Source: Ruegeria atlantica
GTDB lineage: Bacteria; Pseudomonadota; Alphaproteobacteria; Rhodobacterales; Rhodobacteraceae
Length of the DNA stretch: 64,000 bases
Reading direction: 5' to 3'
NCBI RefSeq assembly: GCF_013032005.1
Contig: NZ_WQBE01000001.1
Span: 930,001 to 994,000, forward strand
Both the position numbers and the translations under genes were made by a program. Positions 59,747 to 64,000 of this stretch are shown one piece after another; within the stretch, counting starts at the first letter, position 1, and every line of letters starts with the position of its first letter. The notes beneath the pieces were generated by a model, which was not told where the DNA came from, searched no databases, and saw only the letters and a program-made list of their open reading frames with translations.

Positions 59747-62437
59747 ATGCCCATTACCGTTGGAAAGGATAGCGCCAAGACACGCCGCAGCCTGAGCGTG
59801 AACGGCAAGTCCATTGCCTATTACTCGGTTCGCGCCGCGCAAGAGGCCGGTCTAGGTGATTTTTCCAAGCTTCCTGCGGCACTGAAAGTGGTGTTGGAAA
59901 ACATCCTGCGGTTTGAGGATGACGGGTTTTCTGTCTCGGTTGATGACATCAAAGCCTTTGCCGAATGGGGCGCAAATGGTGGTAAAAACCCGCGCGAGAT
60001 TGCCTATCGCCCTGCCCGCGTATTGATGCAGGACTTCACGGGCGTCCCGGCCGTCGTCGATTTAGCCGCAATGCGTGACGGGATCAAGGCGCTGGGTGGT
60101 GACGCGCAAAAGATCAATCCGTTGAACCCGGTGGATTTGGTCATCGACCACTCAGTCATGATTGATGCGTTTGGCAATCCGCGCGCATTTCAGATGAACG
60201 TGGATCGCGAATATGAACGAAACATGGAACGCTATCAGTTTCTGAAATGGGGGCAGTCGGCGTTTGACAATTTCCGCGTTGTGCCACCCGGCACCGGCAT
60301 CTGCCATCAGGTAAACCTTGAATATCTGGCCCAAACCGTCTGGAGCGACAAAGACCAGAACGGAGAGGAAGTTGCCTATCCAGATACTCTGGTCGGCACC
60401 GACAGCCACACCACCATGGTCAACGGCATGGCCGTTCTGGGCTGGGGCGTTGGCGGGATCGAGGCCGAGGCCGCGATGCTGGGTCAGCCGATTTCGATGC
60501 TGATCCCCGAGGTTGTCGGCTTTGAGCTGACCGGCGCGATGGTCGAGGGCACTACCGGCACCGATCTGGTTCTGAAAGTGGTCGAGATGCTGCGCGAAAA
60601 AGGCGTGGTTGGCAAATTCGTCGAATTCTACGGCAGCGGTCTGGATCGCCTGCCATTGGCTGACCGCGCGACCATTGCCAACATGGCACCGGAATACGGC
60701 GCGACCTGCGGTTTCTTCCCGATTGATGGCGAAACCCTGCGCTATATGCGCAATACCGGACGCGACGAGGATCGCCTGGCGTTGGTTGAGGCTTACGCCA
60801 AAGAAAACGGCCTGTGGCGGGATGAAAACTACGCCCCGATCTACACGGACACACTGTCGCTCAACATGGGCACTATCGTTCCAGCCATATCGGGTCCGAA
60901 ACGTCCACAGGACTATGTCGCGCTGACTGGCGCCAAAGCCGCTTTCACCAAGGAAATGGCTGAGACCTTCAAACGCCCGATGGCCAAGGAAGTCGCGGTC
61001 AAAGGCGAAGACTACACTATGGAATCGGGCAAGGTGGTAATCGCCTCGATCACCTCATGCACCAACACATCGAACCCCTATGTGATGATCGGGGCCGGTC
61101 TGGTGGCGAAAAAGGCGCATGAACTGGGCCTGAACCGTCAGCCTTGGGTCAAGACCTCGCTGGCTCCCGGATCGCAGGTTGTAACCGAATATCTTGAGTC
61201 TGCAGGGCTGCAACAGCATCTGGACGCCATCGGGTTCAACCTTGTGGGCTATGGCTGCACCACCTGCATCGGTAACTCGGGTCCGATCCAGAAGGAAATC
61301 AGCGAAGCGATTGCCGAGGGCGATCTGGTCGCTACCTCGGTTTTGTCGGGCAACCGCAACTTTGAGGGTCGGATTTCGCCGGATGTGCGCGCCAACTATC
61401 TGGCTTCCCCTCCGCTGGTGGTGGTCTATGCGCTGGCGGGCACCATGGATATCGACCTGACCTCGGAACCGATCGGTCAGGACAAGGACGGCAATGATGT
61501 GTTCATGAAAGATATCTGGCCGGACCAGAAGGAAATCGCCGATCTGGTGCAGGAAACCGTCACCCGCGAGGCATTTCAGTCGAAATATGCCGACGTTTTC
61601 AAAGGCGACGACAAATGGCAGGCGGTCGAAGTTCCGCAACAGGAAACCTATGACTGGCCGCCGACCTCGACCTACATCCAGAACCCGCCCTATTTTCAGG
61701 GAATGAGCCCCGAACCAGGTACCATCTCGAACATCGACGGCGCCAAGGTTCTGGCCATTCTGGGCGACATGGTCACCACCGACCACATCTCACCTGCGGG
61801 GTCCTTTGCGGCAACCTCGCCTGCGGGCAAGTACCTGACAGAGCGTCAGGTCCAGCCGCGCGAGTTCAACTCGTATGGTTCGCGCCGAGGCAATCACGAG
61901 GTCATGATGCGCGGCACGTTCGCCAATATCCGCATCAAAAACGAGATGCTGGATGGCGTCGAGGGCGGTTATACCAAAGGTCCGGACGGTCAGCAGACCT
62001 CGATCTACGACGCGTCGATGGCCTATCAGGAACAGGGCGTTCCGCTTGTGGTGTTTGGGGGGCAGCAATACGGCGCCGGGTCCTCACGCGATTGGGCGGC
62101 AAAGGGTACCGCGCTGCTGGGCATCAAGGCCGTGATCGCCGAAAGCTTTGAGCGCATCCACCGTTCTAACCTAGTTGGCATGGGCGTGATCCCCTTCGAA
62201 TTTACCGGCGGCGACACCCGGAAATCTCTAGGGCTAAAGGGGGATGAGACGGTCTCGATTGATGGTCTGGATAAGGTTGAACCATTGCAAGAGGTGCCCT
62301 GCACTATCACCTATGGCGACGGCACCACAAAGACCATCACCCTCAAGTGCCGCATAGATACCGCGCCCGAGATCGAATACGTCGAAAATGGCGGTGTGCT
62401 TCAATATGTGCTGCGGAACTTGGCGAAAGCTGGTTAA
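59747..62437 (+). CDS. acnA: Aconitate hydratase A
   Basis: 896 residues from the ATG at 59747 (AAGGGAGG 8 bases upstream; the frame is open to 59675). TCA-cycle isomerase of citrate and isocitrate with a [4Fe-4S] cluster. The cluster cysteines are in [20 protein letters not shown] and [15 protein letters not shown]; the swivelling C-terminal domain has [20 protein letters not shown] and [15 protein letters not shown]. AcnA-type length. It is single and followed by a terminator; a pair of inverted repeats lies upstream and may reflect iron control. Confidence 0.98.
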   Translation: MPITVGKDSAKTRRSLSVNGKSIAYYSVRAAQEAGLGDFSKLPAALKVVLENILRFEDDGFSVSVDDIKAFAEWGANGGKNPREIAYRPARVLMQDFTGVPAVVDLAAMRDGIKALGGDAQKINPLNPVDLVIDHSVMIDAFGNPRAFQMNVDREYERNMERYQFLKWGQSAFDNFRVVPPGTGICHQVNLEYLAQTVWSDKDQNGEEVAYPDTLVGTDSHTTMVNGMAVLGWGVGGIEAEAAMLGQPISMLIPEVVGFELTGAMVEGTTGTDLVLKVVEMLREKGVVGKFVEFYGSGLDRLPLADRATIANMAPEYGATCGFFPIDGETLRYMRNTGRDEDRLALVEAYAKENGLWRDENYAPIYTDTLSLNMGTIVPAISGPKRPQDYVALTGAKAAFTKEMAETFKRPMAKEVAVKGEDYTMESGKVVIASITSCTNTSNPYVMIGAGLVAKKAHELGLNRQPWVKTSLAPGSQVVTEYLESAGLQQHLDAIGFNLVGYGCTTCIGNSGPIQKEISEAIAEGDLVATSVLSGNRNFEGRISPDVRANYLASPPLVVVYALAGTMDIDLTSEPIGQDKDGNDVFMKDIWPDQKEIADLVQETVTREAFQSKYADVFKGDDKWQAVEVPQQETYDWPPTSTYIQNPPYFQGMSPEPGTISNIDGAKVLAILGDMVTTDHISPAGSFAATSPAGKYLTERQVQPREFNSYGSRRGNHEVMMRGTFANIRIKNEMLDGVEGGYTKGPDGQQTSIYDASMAYQEQGVPLVVFGGQQYGAGSSRDWAAKGTALLGIKAVIAESFERIHRSNLVGMGVIPFEFTGGDTRKSLGLKGDETVSIDGLDKVEPLQEVPCTITYGDGTTKTITLKCRIDTAPEIEYVENGGVLQYVLRNLAKAG

Positions 62438-62459
62438 ACCTGCACGCTATAAAATTAAG

Positions 62460-62477
62460 GGCGTCCGATTGGACGCC
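62460..62477 (+). terminator. Terminator after acnA
   Basis: GGCGTCC GATT GGACGCC followed by TTTTTT, 22 bases after the acnA stop. Confidence 0.93.
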
Positions 62478-62513
62478 TTTTTTCATTTCTCATTTGGTTA
62501 TACTATCGCGGCT

Positions 62514-63053
62514 TTAGTTGCCTGCCGCTTTTTCCAACGCCGGACGGATCGTGCTTTCGATCACGCGCTGAGTTATCGGCCCGGCAAAGCGCAGGATGAT
62601 CGTGCCCTTACCATCGATCACATAGGTCTCGGGCACGCCATAAACGCCCCAGTCCAACCCCATACGCCCCTGCTCGTCCCGTCCGATCCCGGCATAGGGA
62701 TCGCCCAGTTCGGTCAGGAAGGCTTCGGCGTTGGCCAGTTGATCCTTGTAATTGATGCCGTAAACGGGGATGCCCTCATCTGACAGGGCCTGCAGGTTGG
62801 GATGTTCAACCCGGCACGGCGCGCACCAGCTGGCCCAATAGTTGACCAGTTTGACTTCTCCGTCCCGCAGCGTGGCATCATCAAACCCTGTCTTGCCCGC
62901 GAATTCCGTCAGGACCACCGGCGGCGCGGGTTGTCCTTCGCGGGCCGAGGGCAGCGCGTTGGGGTCATCGCGGAACATGCCGATGCCCGCTAGAACGGCG
63001 AAAGCGCCAAAAATCAGCGGCGGCGCAATCATCAGGGGTGAGATTTTAGCCAT
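62514..63053 (-). CDS. ccmG: Thiol:disulfide interchange protein CcmG/DsbE
   Basis: 179 residues. An N-terminal membrane anchor (about 7-26, LMIAPPLIFGAFAVLAGIGM) tethers a periplasmic thioredoxin fold with C77-A-P-C80 in LVNYWASWCAPCRVEHPNLQ and the cis-Pro region VYGVPETYVIDGKG. It reduces apocytochrome c or CcmH for heme attachment. Last of ccmC-ccmD-ccmG here; its start overlaps ccmD by 8 bases. Confidence 0.96.
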   Translation of the reverse strand: MAKISPLMIAPPLIFGAFAVLAGIGMFRDDPNALPSAREGQPAPPVVLTEFAGKTGFDDATLRDGEVKLVNYWASWCAPCRVEHPNLQALSDEGIPVYGINYKDQLANAEAFLTELGDPYAGIGRDEQGRMGLDWGVYGVPETYVIDGKGTIILRFAGPITQRVIESTIRPALEKAAGN

Positions 63054-63204
63054 TGCGCGTCATCCTTTGTTCGACCTTTTCCATCTCGGCCCGGACCTTG
63101 CGGCCACGTACGATGCTGAACACAATCAGCAGCGCCAGCAATCCGATCGAGGCCGCATAGGACCAGAGAACCGTATCGGCATATTTTCCGAGATCAGGGA
63201 TCAT
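63046..63204 (-). CDS. ccmD: Heme exporter protein CcmD
   Basis: 52 residues from the ATG at 63204, which overlaps the ccmC stop (ATGA, 63201-63204). One membrane span (about 14-33, WSYAASIGLLALLIVFSIVR) and a basic/acidic cytoplasmic tail (GRKVRAEMEKVEQRMTRNG), the standard CcmD layout. It helps release holo-CcmE from the CcmABC transporter. Overlaps ccmG by 8 bases on the other side; identified by size, topology and position. Confidence 0.92.
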   Translation of the reverse strand: MIPDLGKYADTVLWSYAASIGLLALLIVFSIVRGRKVRAEMEKVEQRMTRNG

Positions 63205-63974
63205 CCGCTTACCCTTTCCCGCGCCAAAAGCGCCTTGACCCGGCGCGCGCGAATTTCCGTGCCCGTGCGGTACAAAACAAGAGCAATGAACAGCAGTACA
63301 AACCCGATGATGCACAACAAAAGTGGGTAGAAATAGATATTGCTGACCTTCTCTTCGGTATCCGCCCCGGTCACGGCGGCGGCCCGCATCACGGATGCGC
63401 CCTGATGCAGCCCCTGATTCCAAAAATTCACGGCATAGCGGCTGAGCAGCGCAAAGACAGACCCGACCAGACACAGGACCGAGGTCAGATCGGCCGCCGT
63501 ATCAGGGTCTTCGATAGCTTCCCAAAGTGCGACATAGCCCAGATAGAACAGGAACAGGATCAGGAACGAGGTCAGGCGCGGATCCCAGGCCCACCAGGTG
63601 CCCCACATTGGCTGCCCCCAGATCGCCCCGGTCGCCAGCGCGATCAGGGTCATCACAATACCCACAGGGGCCGCTGCACGCGCCGCCAGCGCGCTGACAT
63701 GGTGGCGCCGCACAAGCCACACCAGCGAGGTCGCCAGCATCATCAGCCAGCAATTGATCGCCATCAGCGCAGCAGGCACATGCAGATAGATAATCTTGAC
63801 CGTCGATCCCTGCTTGTAGTCATCCGGTGTGAAGAAGAACCCCCACACCAGCCCTACCACGATGCAGGCAAGCGATGATGCCCAGAAAAACGGCATCACC
63901 CGTTCACTGGTGGCAAGGAACTTGCGCGGATTGGCGTATTCCCAGAGGGCGTTGGCTTTGGCTGCGATAGACAT
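63201..63974 (-). CDS. ccmC: Heme exporter protein CcmC
   Basis: 257 residues, six membrane spans. The heme-handling signature W-G-x-W-x-W-D is present in MWGTWWAWDPRLTSFLILFL, and the flanking histidines in IIYLHVPAALMAINCW and WNQGLHQGASVMRAAAV match the axial ligands of the family. It loads heme onto CcmE during cytochrome c maturation. The start MSIAAKANALWEYANPRKFL is complete. Probably preceded by ccmB beyond the window; the first 4 bases of ccmD overlap its stop. Confidence 0.96.
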   Translation of the reverse strand: MSIAAKANALWEYANPRKFLATSERVMPFFWASSLACIVVGLVWGFFFTPDDYKQGSTVKIIYLHVPAALMAINCWLMMLATSLVWLVRRHHVSALAARAAAPVGIVMTLIALATGAIWGQPMWGTWWAWDPRLTSFLILFLFYLGYVALWEAIEDPDTAADLTSVLCLVGSVFALLSRYAVNFWNQGLHQGASVMRAAAVTGADTEEKVSNIYFYPLLLCIIGFVLLFIALVLYRTGTEIRARRVKALLARERVSG

Positions 63975-64000
63975 GGGCCTTATCTAGTCCGAGTCGGGTT

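Overview
The window looks like chromosomal DNA of a marine Rhodobacteraceae (Roseobacter group, Ruegeria-like). The support is: a Rhodobacter-type gene transfer agent (GTA) cluster, a pyruvate dehydrogenase E1 beta with its own lipoyl domain, an isolated divergent fliG, a Rhodobacter-type porin, a LuxR/LuxI pair, and a DMSP lyase DddP with the full set of expected metal ligands. Coding density is high. I saw no tRNA, rRNA, CRISPR array, insertion sequence, integrase or origin.

Layout. 1-8.2 kb: central metabolism and division (partial cyclophilin, pgk, an LprI-like protein, ftsB, pdhA-pdhB-pdhC without lpd, a small basic secreted protein, cysE, a DksA/TraR-type zinc-finger protein). 7.9-23.1 kb, minus strand: a complete GTA structural cluster read from small terminase (23.1 kb) to the very large tail/host-specificity protein (8.2 kb), followed by a small DUF7742-type gene. 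It carries an unusual A+T-richer lipoprotein-like gene between large terminase and portal, and a terminator-like hairpin just upstream of the first gene. 23.2-25.8 kb: a VOC-family protein divergent from a tandem HxlR-like regulator, then a DEAD-box helicase. 25.8-32.1 kb, minus: the fatty-acid cluster fabD-fabG-acpP ... fabF-mltG, interrupted by a GNAT acetyltransferase and a HisA-like paralogue, each side closed by a terminator. 32.3-34.9 kb: a cytochrome b561-YceI fusion convergent with a separate YceI protein, and a small membrane protein. 35.1-41.6 kb: rpsF-rpsR-rplI, a lipoprotein lytic transglycosylase, luxR-luxI, trigger factor and a porin. 41.9-46.9 kb: NAD(P)HX repair enzyme, glnB-glnA, a small protein and an MltB-like transglycosylase. 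47-50.4 kb: an unrecognised C-terminally membrane-anchored protein, a DUF3445 protein, dddP and a small membrane protein. 50.6-59.5 kb: a hydrolase-OsmC fusion, two envelope proteins, bioY, two small proteins, purB, small secreted and TPR proteins, fliG, an LpxL-like acyltransferase and a DUF1223 protein. 59.7-64 kb: aconitase acnA, then ccmC-ccmD-ccmG for cytochrome c maturation.

How it fits together. Most of the window is core metabolism (glycolysis, PDH, aconitase, nitrogen assimilation, fatty-acid and purine synthesis) interleaved with lifestyle functions of marine alphaproteobacteria: gene transfer by GTA particles, acyl-homoserine-lactone signalling, and DMSP cleavage. Start sites were revised from the longest open frame wherever a Shine-Dalgarno sequence, a signal peptide or a family-conserved N-terminus supported a downstream codon. 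All assignments are from reading motifs and context; no database search was run.
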